A DNA stretch of 64,000 nucleotides from Rachycentron canadum (GCA_038496675.1 CM076658.1:10898602-10962601), one strand, 5' to 3'; numbered from the stretch's first letter, positions 1-13,703 are shown. Numbers and translations: made by a program. Notes: a model not told the origin generated them from the letters alone.

Positions 1-10
1 GCCACTGGGA

Positions 11-235
11 CTATGTGGACCAACGAACCAAAACAATGAGCAGCTCAAAGAGGGTGAGAGCTGCAAAGAGCTTCAGGGTATAGTGTTGATTCTCAGTGGG
101 ATCTGCAACATTACATTTTAAGGAGTTATTTGAATCAGTATTAGCAAGGATGTCTTCTAATGACGCTTTAAAGATATAATTGATTTCTGTGACTTTTAAG
201 ACCGTATAAACTTTCATCAGCAATGGTCTCAACAC
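11..235 (-). other. unrecognised 74-codon open frame with hydrophobic C-terminus
   Basis: An antisense frame at the window edge, inside the gpc6 intron. It ends with TENQHYTLKLFAALTLFELL and then a few hydrophobic residues, Arg-Trp and a stop, which looks like a final membrane helix. I cannot place it in a family. It could be a terminal exon or a decayed copy of a membrane-protein gene, or chance. No convincing acceptor site or start context supports translation. Confidence 0.15.
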
Positions 236-3200
236 AGATGATGATTGAAATTTCTTGTATCTTTCTTATATATAAGAAATTCCCTATTAGGTCTTTCTTT
301 TTTTGGTTGATAACAGTGTCATTATTTTATATAAATCAGTCTCTGAGACGAAGTAGTAGTAAGGTAGTAATTTCATAGGTCAAGGGTAGTGTCGCCTGTT
401 TTGCAAAACAATAAAAAACAACCAGTTATAGGATACCAGGATACATGCAGTGGAACTGAAGCAGATCTGTTTCACATATTTTCCATGGTGGCCTGAACAG
501 CTCTATGTTTCCAACAAGAGCAAGGTAGAGCAGCTGCAGTGCGGCAGGAGAAACGACAAGACTGACAGATGCTGGCTTGTGTCATGTGGGGGAACTTTTC
601 CCTTTAAGCAGGGGTGTAGTGCACTGTTATCCCACATTATTGAAATCAACAAACCCTCAATATCTGAAAGAACACATTTGCAAATTCCACCACGCTTTCT
701 TGCTCTTTTGTTTACTCTAGGGTCAGTCATTTTGTGTTCCAGTGGATCATGGTATTCTCAGATGAGTGTAGAGCAAAGCGCTGCCCACAAGTGGGAATAA
801 AAGCAAACACTTCTCTGAGCTAAACACAGTAGAAACCTTGACTGGTGCAGATTCCTAGGGACACCTAAGACAATGGTGGTCTGTATTGACATCTGATAGT
901 ATTTGAAACATGCTATGTTAGTTTGTTAAATGTAGTTTGTGGTTACATATCCCTGCAGTTTTAATCAAAGAAACAAGAGCTTGATTCAGGTTTAGATTTG
1001 AAGCAAACTATATATCCATGTTTTATGGAATGATGCCCTACAAGGATGATGTAGTTCACAATATAGTCATTTGATTATTTTGTTGCAAAACAATATATTT
1101 GTTCAGTGCATCAAGTCCTTAAATGAACAGCAGGCTATATGATTTATCCAGACACCAAAGAGTTAACTATTTACGAATCATATTCAGTCAAACCAATTCA
1201 GTCAGAAAATGATAAAACTGTATGTTAGCGCACTGACCTGCCTCTTATTAAACTTAACAGGGTGAGACACCTGCATTCTGTGAAAGGAATGTTTTTGGGG
1301 TTTTTTACGTTTTCTAATATAATATGCACTCTAATGTCCAGTATACAATATTGTTTTTAATTCTAATTTATATTTACAACCATGAGTAGATATTTTGTCA
1401 ATCATTTTAGATGAATTCAATTCAGTTACATTAATTTGGCTCAACATTTAATAGCTTGAACTTTCATTTAGCTCACACTGCATATCAGCAGAACAGGCTT
1501 AAGATGTGTTATGACAATAGCACATGACCTTTTTATGGGGGGCGGGAGGTTGGGAGCTGGAACTTATTATAGCATTTGGTAAAAGTCAGGGAAAATGCCT
1601 CAACAGGTCACCAATCCATCACAAGAATTACAAACATTCCCACTTGCGTACATACTGACCAGATGTGAGCTGCATTTTCCTTTTAACTGAATTGAAAATT
1701 TAAACATGCGACAATTGTGGTAGGTCTGTAATGGGTGCCTTTTGAAACTGTATTTCATTAAAACAACATTGCACATTTTGGTTGTCTAATAATGCTATTA
1801 CTGATACGTCAACATTAGTCCAGCAAGTTAATTGCAGTGAATGTCAACTTGTAAATGATAGATGGAAGGTCACGGTGTGTTTCTGCTCTGCTGACCTTTG
1901 ATAGGAGCATTTAGACAGATCAGTCTTGTATTTTATAAGCTACAGATAGCGGGAGACACCCCTTTAATACTTGGACACAAATTCCAACACGCTGAATATA
2001 AATTCACAACCTGATACCAACTACTATTTACTATTCCTTAATGGTGGGATCCACAATTAATACCAATACATCTTTCTGTTGTTAGTCTGTGATGTCTTTG
2101 CTTATATACACATACAGTTGCGTATAAGAGTCTGAGAGACCTTTCCCCAGGAGCATTGTTACTGACAAATGCAACACAACACACAAAAAACCTCTAATGC
2201 ATCATTTTTACCAGTTAGAGAGCTACAGTATTTATTGGTGAGGTAGAGTGCATAACTGAAACAATTCATTAAATATTGAATTATATGATATATGAAAGAT
2301 GAAAAAAAAACACATACATACATTAACACCAATTTCCTTGTTTTTATATTGTTATAAACTAAATATCTTTTTTTTTTGCATTGTTGGTGACACAAAGCAT
2401 GAAATGTAAAGATATCACCTTGAATTTTGGGGCATTATAAGCTCTTATAAGCTTTTTTTTTTTTTTTTTAAATCAGTAATGAAAAAATCAGCTACAAGCA
2501 TTGCAAAAAGATGCAGTGCTGACAAAACCAGTAGAATGCCACTGTCTCAAAAAAAAACCAAAAAAAACTGCATGTCTACTACTTCTTTTGCCTGCGATAC
2601 CCACTAATGTCCAAGATTGGTTGCTAAGAAACACCTGTCAGGGCTTGCGTTCAACAAACAGTCAACATAGTAAACAGTGCACCAGGTTGTAACAGCATGT
2701 CTGTTAATTGCATTTTCAACAGGCTGGTTGGAATATTAATCTTACACACCAGTGTGTTTGTAAATTTGTCTGTATATACTGCAATATTAATTTCCATCCA
2801 TCTGTTTTCAAAGCCACTTGTCCTGTCCTGTACAAATAGCAAATTTACAAAATACTGTATACAGTGAAGTCTCTCTAAAAGAGACTGCCGCTTGCTTATA
2901 CAAAACCAACTTAAGTGCCTTTCAGTGCCCTATAAATGTCTACATTTCCTACATTAACAAAGAATGAAATTCAGCCCCTGCTTCACTTGAATTTAACAAC
3001 TTTGCATTTCTGCCATCAATCCTGGAGCAATGTTCATTCTGTTTTTATCAGTCTTGTCAATAGGATTATTGTTCCTGGGTGTAGATTAAATGCCACTCCT
3101 ATATCTTTTGGCGCTGACATTTCATGCTCATTATAGGATGAAAGATTTTCAATTAGCTTAAGGTCTAACCACGAATAAGGTATTGACTTGCCTCTGTGTT

Positions 3201-4264
3201 AAATTGCCAGGAACATTTTTTTTATGGTACAGACAGACAGATTAGTGTAATGTGTAATGCCATGTCCATGAGTAGTATAATATAGTATAAATCATACTAT
3301 ACAAATCAATTGTTACTTCTCAACCATGGTAGGCAGTTATTTTGCCTTTATTCACATTTAGCAGTCAAATAAAAAGGGTTTTATTTGTTCTATTAAAAAG
3401 AATAAGTTTGGGCTTGAGAGACATTGGTTAAAAAAGAGTCCCTCTGAGCCGATACAGACCAGGTTGAAGCTAAGATATTCATCTTGATTCCTGTGGCATC
3501 CATTCAGACCAACATCATATACCTGCTCCACTGACCAGAGGAGACAAGATATTGGGGAGGGGAAAACTAATCCAACCAAAGAGTAAGAAATCCTTTAAAC
3601 CTGGAAGCTGTGCCCCTGATAGCAATGATTTTTCCCTACGCCTTCTCACTGCACAACTCCGCTTGCAGGAAATAACACCCTCTGATTAAACTTCCAACTT
3701 GTGACAGAGCTTGAACCAAAAAAAAGAAAGAAAACGCACACCAGTTCACATTAACCAAGTCCTCACCTTCATTTATCCATTATATAAGTGGGAAACGAAA
3801 AGTGACTGTCAAACTGTTGTGGCACTGCCAGAGGCAAAGTGAAACAGATGTGTGTATATGAATAGCAGCTGCACTGCTTTATATTCCCAAGACATGTGAA
3901 ACTTTTCAAAATGTCTCGTGTATGTATTTATTTGCCAGGTATGTGTTTCTGTATTGCACATTTACGACAGGAGAAACATAATGGTTCAATAATTAATTTT
4001 TTTTTTTTTTTTGGACATTTTTCTTTGCTGTTTCACTTTCTCTGAAATTAATTATTTGTTGTTGATGCTAGTGAGCATAAATGATAGAAAAATTGCCATC
4101 CTCAATCACATCATTTCTCTGTATTTGTATGCATGTGATGCTGAAATGTGATACTGTATGCATCTGCATCTCACTGAGGAGATCTTGCAAGTTTGCAAAA
4201 ACTAGCAACCGCAGATCAAAAGGCTAGTTAGACAAGCAAATGAAAGATGAACATTATTTGGAAA

Positions 4265-4700
4265 GGTGCTTTTCATAGAAATAGTCCCAGGGGGTCATCT
4301 AATTAGAGGTATTAATATGAGTAGTGGTACTAAATATTTGTTCATGCAGCTGCTATAATAAGCGTAACATGAACATCAGCTAAATGGAGCTAATGTCACA
4401 CTCTAATTTGCATTTCTCCCTTAATGTTACACTGAATCAAATCTAAAATAAATCATACAGTAGATTAAATGGGCTCTGCTGAGTAGTCACTCTCTAATCC
4501 ATTTGCTCCCACTGGAGAACAAATCCTGACCTCTCCCTGTTCTGCTCCTAATCACGAGAGTTGCTCACTGCATTAACGACGGAGACAGATGCTAATTATG
4601 GTATTTCTAAATAGCATATTCTATTCATTTTTACAGGGAATTACCAGAATTTTTATTTTTTTTTTGATTACTTTATAATAAACGTTACAAGGATGCTTTC
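4265..4700. promoter_or_regulatory. candidate conserved non-coding element in gpc6 intron
   Basis: A stretch of complex, non-repetitive sequence with homeodomain cores (TCTAATTAGAGG near 4300) and an octamer-like TAATTTGCAT near 4405. No coding potential was seen. Glypican introns in fish often hold developmental enhancers. This call rests on sequence texture and motifs only, with no alignment. Confidence 0.25.
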
Positions 4701-6140
4701 TCAAAAGCATCCTGATAAAGATGTGTTTGAAAAAGCAGCCCATGTGCAATTTGATGAGATTAAGTGTGGGATTAGATTTTAACTACATGAATTATTTTAA
4801 GCATGGAGCTGATGATGAACAGCTGTCAGTCTGTTCACCGCACCTGAGAACTCCACACTCAACATAATCAGGACCCACGCTCCAAATCCTCTGGGATATA
4901 TGGAGCATTACGCTCTCCGCATAAATCACTGGATATCCGTTTAAAGATGATCACTCTGACAGTGTTTACTTGTCTGCGTGTTGTTTAAAAACAACTCCTC
5001 TGGTTGGTTCTTCTTTTTGTTGAGGAATGTTCTGAAGCAGGTTGTTTTTAACCATTTTTGTTATTTATCAAGCTGTCTGCATAAATTGATGTCTCCGTCC
5101 TCTCGGGTCATTTGAATATCAGTCACATGCCGTGGTGATGAATTTTGTCCTCTGCAGTTTGCACCCCACATCTTATTATCGTTATTTTTTTTGTGCTGAC
5201 ACGTAGTTGACATCTGTGATGGAACTTCTCCTCCTGCACCGCCGCAGTATTCGCAGTGAGACTTCCTGCTTGTTTAAAGTACTTTTTAAGTGAACTGGTT
5301 GAGTGTGCTGCAGATTTATTTGCAATCTTGTTGGATTGGTGTTTACAGGCTGTTACTGTTCTCTCTGGAGAGATGTGTCACCACACTGGAAGTGATCTGC
5401 ATCGATTCTATCTGCTCATTTCTTTTTAATTAGGTGATTTGTTTCACTTGGTAATTGGAGCCAGCCGCAACCTCACTGTTTATGAAAATTCAAGCCAGTA
5501 ACATATTTCCTTTGTGAAAAATCCCTCATGAATAAAATATTGACTGGGAAAAAAAACCTTCTCTAACACACTGTGAGTGGACAACCCATGGCTGAAAGTC
5601 AGACCACACATAGACAAAAATATTTTCTGCTCATACAAAGGCTTTGAATTTTGTTCTTTTACCACCATGAATTCAAACCCTGATATACCTTACATGCACT
5701 TAACACTTTACCTTAATTAAGGCAATCTAATAGTCTTTCCACAGCTACAGGATGGTTAAACCTGTGCTCAGCAGCCAGTTTAAATGGTCCAAAGCAAATC
5801 TTCCAACCAGTGACCCTCATCAAAATCTGAGTTGAATGTGATTCAGACAATACTTGGGTTTAGTTATGAGGCATTTTTATTAAGGTTACGGTAGGAGATT
5901 AATTCAGTGTTATTAATGTTTAAAATAAATTTAATCGACTCTGCAGCTGATCTGACAAAGGAAGAGGGAGGCAGAGAGCACATGAGTGGGCGAGTGAAGG
6001 AGAGCAAGTGCATGGAAAGAGCTGAAACGTATCTCTATTTGGTACTTATGTAATGTAATTGCGTATGGCACTGCAGTTGCAGACTTGAGTGTCTGTGAAA
6101 GGTGAGATTAACCTGTGACAGCAGTCACCTCTGAAATAAT

Positions 6141-6190
6141 CAGTGGTGGAAAAAGAATTCAAATCCTTGACTTAAGTAAATGTACAAATT
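6141..6190 (+). mobile_element. hAT-like MITE, left end
   Basis: Begins with CAGTGGTGGAAAAAG and continues with CTTGACTTAAGTAAATGTAC. This matches my memory of the very common teleost MITE whose terminal repeats are CAGTGGTGGAA and TTCCACCACTG. The copy then runs into unrelated sequence. A second stretch resembling the interior of the same family lies at 6901-6950. Confidence 0.5.
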
Positions 6191-6900
6191 GCAGCTTAAT
6201 TAACAGTGTGCGTGCCGATTCTTCGCCTGCCACACCTCCAGCTCCTCCTGTCACATTCTCCATCAGCAAGATGTTACAGAGCCCGGTGTAAGCGGTCACT
6301 AAACGCACACAAGAGGCACAACTGAATAACGTTACCCTGTGTACACAAGAGCCCAAAAAAAAAAAATCTCACTACAACTAATAGCCAATATATGCCTACA
6401 AAGCTGTGATATGCTCTTTAGTCAGTTAGCCAAGTTAGCAATAATGACATTTGTTTAACAAATTCAAAATAAGGTTAACAGCAAGTTAGCTAACGTTATT
6501 GTGCTACTGCAACCAGTCACTAATGAAAAAAGGCGTGTAATATTATGTAGCATCAAGTTACTACCATTAGGAGGAGAAGAAAAGCCAGTTGTGACTCAAG
6601 CTGCAGCTCGTAGGGCTTTCCACCTCATAAAAGACAGACCAGTACTGGCTCTGTGGTCAGACCGAAATTCAGCCTTGGAGCCGGTTAAAATACTCTTGGG
6701 AAAAACTTTTTTAAAAAGTTTTATATCTTTATTTATCTGCAGTTTTTTTTGTTGAAAAAGTGTTTTGGTTTTTTTATTTGTTTTTTTTTTGTTTGTTTGT
6801 TTGTTTTTTTCCAGTGGAGGAAATCCTGGAAGGCGGCACTCACCTGAATGCTATCGCTTTTAAAACTCTTAACTTAATATTATAACTGTGTGATAATTGT

Positions 6901-6950
6901 AGAAGAGTAAAAAGTTCAGTATTTCCTAAGTAAAACATTGTGGCATGAAA
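6901..6950. mobile_element. internal MITE fragment, same family as at 6141
   Basis: GAGTAAAAAGTTCAGTATTT and the following bases resemble the interior of the CAGTGGTGG-type fish MITE. The element may have been split by later insertion of the roughly 700 bp between this fragment and the left end at 6141. The match is short and from memory. Confidence 0.3.
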
Positions 6951-8289
6951 GCACCTTGGCACAACTTCCTTTGGCCTTCATGCTACTTTTGATCAGCATT
7001 TGTGCAGCATTTAAAATGAGAGGCCTTTTCCCTCTGCAGTGCTGATTAATGTCTTTGCTTTGTCGTGGAAATTCTCAGACTCTTTCCTTATTTATGAGTG
7101 TAAATAACCATTGTCTAGCAAACTGACTACAAATTTCTTAATGAAGCTTAAAGCTTTGCTTGTTCAGTATAATTATCTCTAAGAAAAAGAAGGAAATTAA
7201 AACATGTTGCATCTGATATTTGTCTGATAATTCATCACAATGTGCAATCAGAACTACAGTGCATTGAAAATTACATCACATCTAAAGGATTGAAGTTGTA
7301 TTGAATATGTAGACTTCTCATATGACTCGTCATTATTGTCTTCACCTTGTATGGGCCCAAAGCCAATTCAAAAAAAAAAAAAAAAGGCCACAAAGTGTAC
7401 CTGAAAACTAGTAGCATCCTCTGTTCTGTTTGTGTGTATTTTCTCCCTGTTAGAGATCTGACTTTCCATCCAGATGATAGGTGCTTTTGAACATCGATGA
7501 CTCAGAATTGTGGTGCCTAAAAGCCATTTCACCCGCACCTCTGGAGCTAAATGGATTTCTAATGGTTGTTTGTACTGTCTAATCTTAGTTGCTTCTTTCA
7601 CCACCCATGGACAAAAGGTTAAGTAAACATAAAGCTCCACTGTAACAAAAAAAAAAAAAAACATATACATCTTCTACATTTTCTAAAACAGCATTACACA
7701 GTGTCTCATAATGATCAGGTAATTTCTTGAACCCGGTATAAAAACCATTTTTGTGAATGTGGTCTTACTTAGTCACTAGTTAGCAATCAGCCTTTTTGAA
7801 GAGACATAAAAGCTCAAAGAAATCACGACTGGGATGTTTACTGATGCTTTTTATGTTTTAGAATAAAAGTGAGATTGTCTTGAGTTTGTTTTAAAACCAA
7901 AGATCATGTTTCGGTCATCTAACCTAAAAACCCATTAAAAAAAAAAACCTATAGACTTGAGGATGAGGGAAGGGGAAAGAGCTAAGTTATTTCTAGGTTT
8001 AAGGACACTCACTCCTGCTGCACTCTATTGGTGGCACTAAAGGCTCTTCCTGCTCCAACTGGCCACAAAATGATACCATACCAGCGAATACACTGTAAAA
8101 GATGGGGACAAATTCACAGTCTACTAAGAGGACTAAATTTCTGGTGTCCCTGCTGGTCACCTGGCAACCAGTCCTCCTGTCTATAACACTGAATTGTTTT
8201 ACACTTTGGTTTCTGTATGGATTTAACAAATGAGAAATAACGTGTGAATTAGTGAACATTGTGTTGCTGGCAGGCCGATTTTATTATTG

Positions 8290-8360
8290 TTGGAGCCTGG
8301 CTAGCTGATCCTTCTGTTTCCAGTCTTTGTGCTAAGCTAACCATCTGGTGGTGGTAGCAT
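8290..8360 (+). repeat. dispersed teleost repeat fragment
   Basis: Contains GGCTAGCTGATCCTTCTGTT and TGCTAAGCTAACC, which resemble a widespread fish repeat I know by its GGCTAGCTGTTTCC and GCTAAGCTAAGC blocks. A second, longer copy is in dct intron 7 (46749-46903). The class of the element is not certain. Confidence 0.4.
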
Positions 8361-8712
8361 TGTATTGGACAGGCAGAACTGAGCTTTTTGAGCTCGTTTA
8401 AACCCCCACTAAAGATCAAATGAACATCTTTCACAAAATGCTGAATTATTCCCTGACGTTCAGCTTTCTGATTTGTTCAGCTCAGTTGGAGATCTTCATT
8501 CTGGCAGTTGTGAATAGTTTCCTGCTTGGTGTCGAATCCCAGCCATAAACTTACATCTAACAGAACTGCCACATCTCAGCAGAGAAACACTGTGCTGAGA
8601 AATAGTCTTTCCTCCTACAAAACTGGACCTTTAGGGACTTGATGTGATAATTTAAGGCCACTGTTTTAGGATTATTCAGTTTTAGCAGTGAAGACTATGC
8701 CTTAAAGCATCT

Positions 8713-8746
8713 GTCCATGCATCCATCCATTATCTATCCATCCTAT
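8713..8746 (+). repeat. CATC-rich tandem tract
   Basis: Imperfect CCAT/CATC repeats including CATCCATCCATTATCTATCC. Such tracts are common in fish and also form the tails of some retroelements. No element body was seen beside it. Confidence 0.5.
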
Positions 8747-9359
8747 GTAATTTAATCTTAAAACCATAATTTTCTCTTTTTCAGGGTATAATTCTTCAAA
8801 TCCTTTCTCAATAGCAAAATCAAGACAATTTACCTTGAAATAAGTTTCAAAAGAGGCTCAAAGATTCTTGATCTTGCATATTGTATTTAACAAACCTTAA
8901 ATAATATATATTTTATTGACCTTTTCTCTGTGTATTTGTATATATCATTGATAAAATTAAAGTGTAAAATGCAAAGTGTCTTTGCTAGTTGTTATTTAGC
9001 CATCTATCACCCAAGTTGTGTGTAAATTGCAAATGCACGTCAAGTGTTGATCTTAAAAAGAGGTATGGTAAGGTGGATTGTTGGCGTGTTGCTGTCATGA
9101 GGCAGCAGTGATTGACTAAATAAAAAAACTGGTCTGAAGTGAATGGCAAAGTATTTTACTGTTTTTAAGAGCCCATTATCGAGAGAGTAATATACATTAT
9201 ACAAAGGCTCTACACAGAAATGTTCTTGTAAATCTGCCACAGTGATTCCCATTGTCCTCAACTAAATTTGTCCCAGAACAGTTTCATAATGAACCGAAAA
9301 TGTATTTACACTTCTCATAATATAAGATAAAGGATGCAAATGTTGTGATTTGTGCCATT

Positions 9360-9397
9360 GTTTTTTTTTTTTGTTTGTTTGTTTTTTTTTTTTTGTA
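9360..9397 (+). repeat. T-rich low-complexity tract
   Basis: Poly-T interrupted by TTTG units. Low complexity with no associated element recognised. Confidence 0.8.
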
Positions 9398-11290
9398 GAG
9401 CTGTGCCCAGTGCACTAATTTACTCAGCAATTGACTGCTCAGTCACAATCAACTCACCACAAGTATCCTCAAACTCCGTGTTATACGTTGCACCATTATA
9501 TTAGCAAAGTATAACCCTTTTGAACCATGTACCTGGAGCAGCAACAGTTTTTCTCCACCATTAGTTTCTCTACCATTTGGATATGGACACTCCGTAAATG
9601 CAATTGCGCCATACACTTTAGATCGTGTACTTTGGACTGTTAAAATAGAGCTCTAAGTCATACACTCCCATCTGTGAAAAAACTATTAACTTGAAGACTG
9701 AGAACTGAGGAAATGACATTATATGCCTTGAACCAGAAGTTATTACTGGCACATTATAGATGCAGCCTGGATCACCCAGTTACGTCATCTGTCTAAAGAA
9801 GTAAAACAAATATTGTAGAACATACTGTGCTCCTTGACAAGGCAGCACTGGATGAACATCGTGCCCTCACTCTGTTTAATGTGCAAGAGCATCTGTAGCG
9901 ACACCATTAATTTCCATTTTGTTTTATAGTTCTTCGCTTGCCTAATCACTCACAGTTACATGAAGATGTGGTTGAGCGGATCTAATTACAGATTCACTTC
10001 CCACCTGTGCAATTACGAATCTGCAGAAATAGAGGAATTTTTGTGAAGAGAGAGAGAGGGAAATTATTCTCTCTGGTGTATTTATGAGCAGTGAGACCTA
10101 TCATTGTCTTTGCTCGGAGCTGCTTGGCTGTTGAGCCTGTTCACATCACATCTGAGCTTTGTGGTGGTGTGGTGTGTGCTTCGTAACATGTGGCTTTTAC
10201 AAAGTGCAAACAAGGACGCCGGCTGGGGGCTTGTGTGAAGGGGTTTGTTTCTTCAAATTCCATGACTTCCCCAACTCCATTAGTAACACGATCTGCTCAT
10301 GGACGCCTCATTATTGGATTATGCTGCTTAGTTTCATTAGCAGTGCTGTATCAGTGCAGCTCCAGTTTGGCTTTTGCATTAGTGGCCATGCTTGCTGTTT
10401 CCCCTCCATTACAACTTTGTACACTAATAATGGAGAAAGAATGATGATGAATGTGTCATTTTTTATTTTTGAATTAGAACATTATTTATTTTTGCCTAAT
10501 CTACAGTTGATGTGGTGATATTATATTTGTAAAACATATAAAGATAGAAAAGAGCCTAATAAATAAGTAAAAAATGACTTCATGATGGCACCAGAGGAAT
10601 ACCTAAGTCCATAGAAAATTATCCTATGAGAATCTTGAATATTGGATATGAATGTCTGAAATTAATATTTAATTTCATCCCAACCAGAAATGTCAAACTC
10701 ATAGTGGAGCTCAAGGAAAGTCAATGTATATGTAAAGTGATTCATCATCTGGCGGCATTGAATTAATTAAGAACTGTTCTTGTATGTGTTTTTATTTAGT
10801 CACAACATGCCCTTGTATCAGCAGAGTTATTTCTGACATAAGGTATTTTTTTTAAAATTGTCCCTTAAAGTCACAAAAACAATAACATATTCATCAGCTT
10901 GTTTTATTGTTCCTAATACTTTAATTCAAATGTGTATCTTTGTTTGTATCTGTGCACCTGTATGTTAAAGGACTTTTTGTCTTGACCGCTACAAAGTGTG
11001 ACCACATGACAACATGCATTTTTTTTTCTTTTCATTTTTACAGCATTTCATATAGCACCATTAGTTGGTTGACTGACCCACAGATGAGCTATGCTTTACA
11101 GAATCCAAATTACACAAGAGACATTTTTCATCCTGTGGAGCTCTTCACAGGCAAAGAGCCATAGATGGGCTTGTTCACTTTCCTTATTTGTCCTTGTCTG
11201 CTGGAGGCTTGCCGCTGGCTGACATAGCCTGAATTTAAGTGGACATCAATCTCGATAAAGAGGCAGAGCCCAGAGTAATATTACCTCCTC

Positions 11291-11293
<3 letters not shown>

Positions 11294-11321
<28 letters not shown>
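11294..11321 (+). repeat. poly(T)28 homopolymer
   Basis: An uninterrupted run of 28 T in the gpc6 intron. The length is likely to be variable and prone to sequencing error. Confidence 0.9.
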
Positions 11322-13293
11322 AGCCGTTTAGCAAGACAGTACAAATAAGCATGTTTCACACTACAAGCTGAAACATTAACCACAAATGTGAAACAAAATA
11401 TTTGGATGGCGTTGTGGTGGTGCAGCATGGGTGTCTGTTAGTTTTACACTTCTCTATCCAGTAAGGAACAATCTCAGTTGTTTTTAGAAACCTCAGCTAA
11501 GAATAGGAAAAGATGCATTTATTTGCATGGCTGTGTTGTGATGATAACAAGATTTCCTCAGGCTGGCAAGTGGCCTATCTCAGTGCTGCAAAAGTGATGC
11601 AGGGAAAATTTGGCTCACAGTGGCAGCCAGGCCACTGCGGACTGGACTTCATGCACTCTTCATAAATGAGAGTCATTAATTCTCCATGTAGGTAGAATTT
11701 TTCACATGCAGCACAGCAGCCCCTCTTCCTCTGGGGAAAAAGCCATGCTCTGGCATGACTCAACCCAATCATCACCACTTCTCATTCTCCTGCACTCGTC
11801 TCTCTCGCCCCCTCTTCTCTTTTGTCTCTGTCTGCTCTCCCTCAGTTAGGTACGAAGACAAAGTTCCCGTCTCCCTCTGTTTGTCGAGCCCATCTGATAA
11901 GTTGCAGATAAGTCAGTATTGTTGGAAAAGATTGCCCAACTTCTAATGCTGGAGGCACTCATCTTTTCTTACTATGAAATAGGAGTTGTTCCCACTTGGC
12001 TCCCTTTACCTAAATATTCAGTATTTGCACTTAACAGTTTTTAGGCTCATGGTTGAATTTAGATTTTTTTACATTTTTTTTTTTCAAAAATTTTTTGTTT
12101 GTGTTATAAAGTAAGCAGACGTATCTGAGGCTGCTGAATCAATTTACATCACAATCAGATTATACAGAAAGCTGTACAGGCAGTGCCATTATTTTCAAAT
12201 TATTTTCAAGACCTGCAAGACAAAAAAAAATAAAAATAAACAAAACAAAAACTGTTCAACCTTAATTGCAGTGATGTGTCAAGAAACATCACAACTGCTC
12301 AGCATCGACATTAACAGACAAAAAGTAACAAGTCCTACTTTTTCATTTGATTTCATTGCTGGTGTAGGTGTCATCTGCACCTCCATCACAGTGATGTGAT
12401 CGAAACATTACTGTAGAAAACAATTTGGCACTGACGTACAGTAGTCTGTGTATTAAAATCTCAGCACGCATCACAGGCTATTTGCAATCTGCAGTGTAAA
12501 CAAACAGAATATCTCTTCAAAGGCTCAGACTCTGACATAATTGGAAAGGAAATGGAGTCAGAGCTACGCTAATGTTTCTCGGCTCTTTTCCTATGCCATC
12601 AGTGATCTCAGGTCCCAGAAGAATGAACTTGTCTGCTATCAAAGGACTCCAGCGTAATTTTTTTTTCTTCTACCCATACAGTATTTGTCTCCTCTTTCCT
12701 CTTTTGCCACCTGTCAGTGATTGAAGGTTTTTGCTTTTGTTTGTCTCTTAAACAGTTTCAGTCGCTGTCCATTGGTCTACTCTGAAATATAATGTGTGTC
12801 TTCACAAATTATATCATTCTCTTGTGATGGGTGGGGTCATGGGAGCAGCAAGCCAAATGAAATAAGTTTCAAAGAACAACAAGCTGCTTACTGCATTTTA
12901 GTACAGATTAGTTAGACAGTTAAGGCCCAGGCATGTAAGATGTCATTGTTTCTGTAGTCTCTAAATGACAGGATAACCTTATTTAGTAAGGTAATTGTAG
13001 AGTCATTATGACAGCCTGCTGGTGAGGTCCTATCCTGGGAGGTCTGTGGATGGAGAAAGCTCTCCTGACAGACTGTCTAAGTACTGTCTCCACATTTGGT
13101 ACTTGAACAGTTATGAGTTAGTGGTTTGGTGATGTCCAACTGCCTGTGGCACCCCGTTCATATGCAGAACTGCCATTACAAAGATTTTGGCATATAGACA
13201 TATAGCCCCTGTGGGGTTTATAGGATTTAAGCTCTACTCCATGGCGCAGATAAACTCACTTAGCCTCCAACTGGAATCTTATATATATATATA

Positions 13294-13310
13294 CTGTCTC
13301 TTATACACAT
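13294..13310 (+). other. Tn5/Nextera mosaic-end adapter remnant at gap edge
   Basis: CTGTCTCTTATACACAT equals the first 17 bases of the 19-bp Tn5 mosaic end used in Nextera libraries. It sits directly between an (AT)n run and the N gap. This is library adapter left in the assembly, not genomic sequence. Confidence 0.93.
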
Positions 13311-13703
13311 NNNNNNNNNNNNNNNNNNNNNNNNNNNNNNNNNNNNNNNNNNNNNNNNNNNNNNNNNNNNNNNNNNNNNNNNNNNNNNNNNNNNNNNNNN
13401 NNNNNNNNNNNNNNNNNNNNNNNNNNNNNNNNNNNNNNNNNNNNNNNNNNNNNNNNNNNNNNNNNNNNNNNNNNNNNNNNNNNNNNNNNNNNNNNNNNNN
13501 NNNNNNNNNNNNNNNNNNNNNNNNNNNNNNNNNNNNNNNNNNNNNNNNNNNNNNNNNNNNNNNNNNNNNNNNNNNNNNNNNNNNNNNNNNNNNNNNNNNN
13601 NNNNNNNNNNNNNNNNNNNNNNNNNNNNNNNNNNNNNNNNNNNNNNNNNNNNNNNNNNNNNNNNNNNNNNNNNNNNNNNNNNNNNNNNNNNNNNNNNNNN
13701 NNN
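13311..13703. other. assembly gap (393 N) in an (AT)n tract
   Basis: The gap is flanked by (AT)n on the left (13280-13293, before the adapter) and on the right (13704-13721). The missing bases are probably a longer AT microsatellite or hairpin-prone tract. Any reading frame drawn across it is an artefact. Confidence 0.95.

Noticed and set aside
8525..8550. tRNA-like T-arm text GTCGAATCCCAGCC
   Set aside because: No A-box, acceptor stem or anticodon arm at the right spacing.
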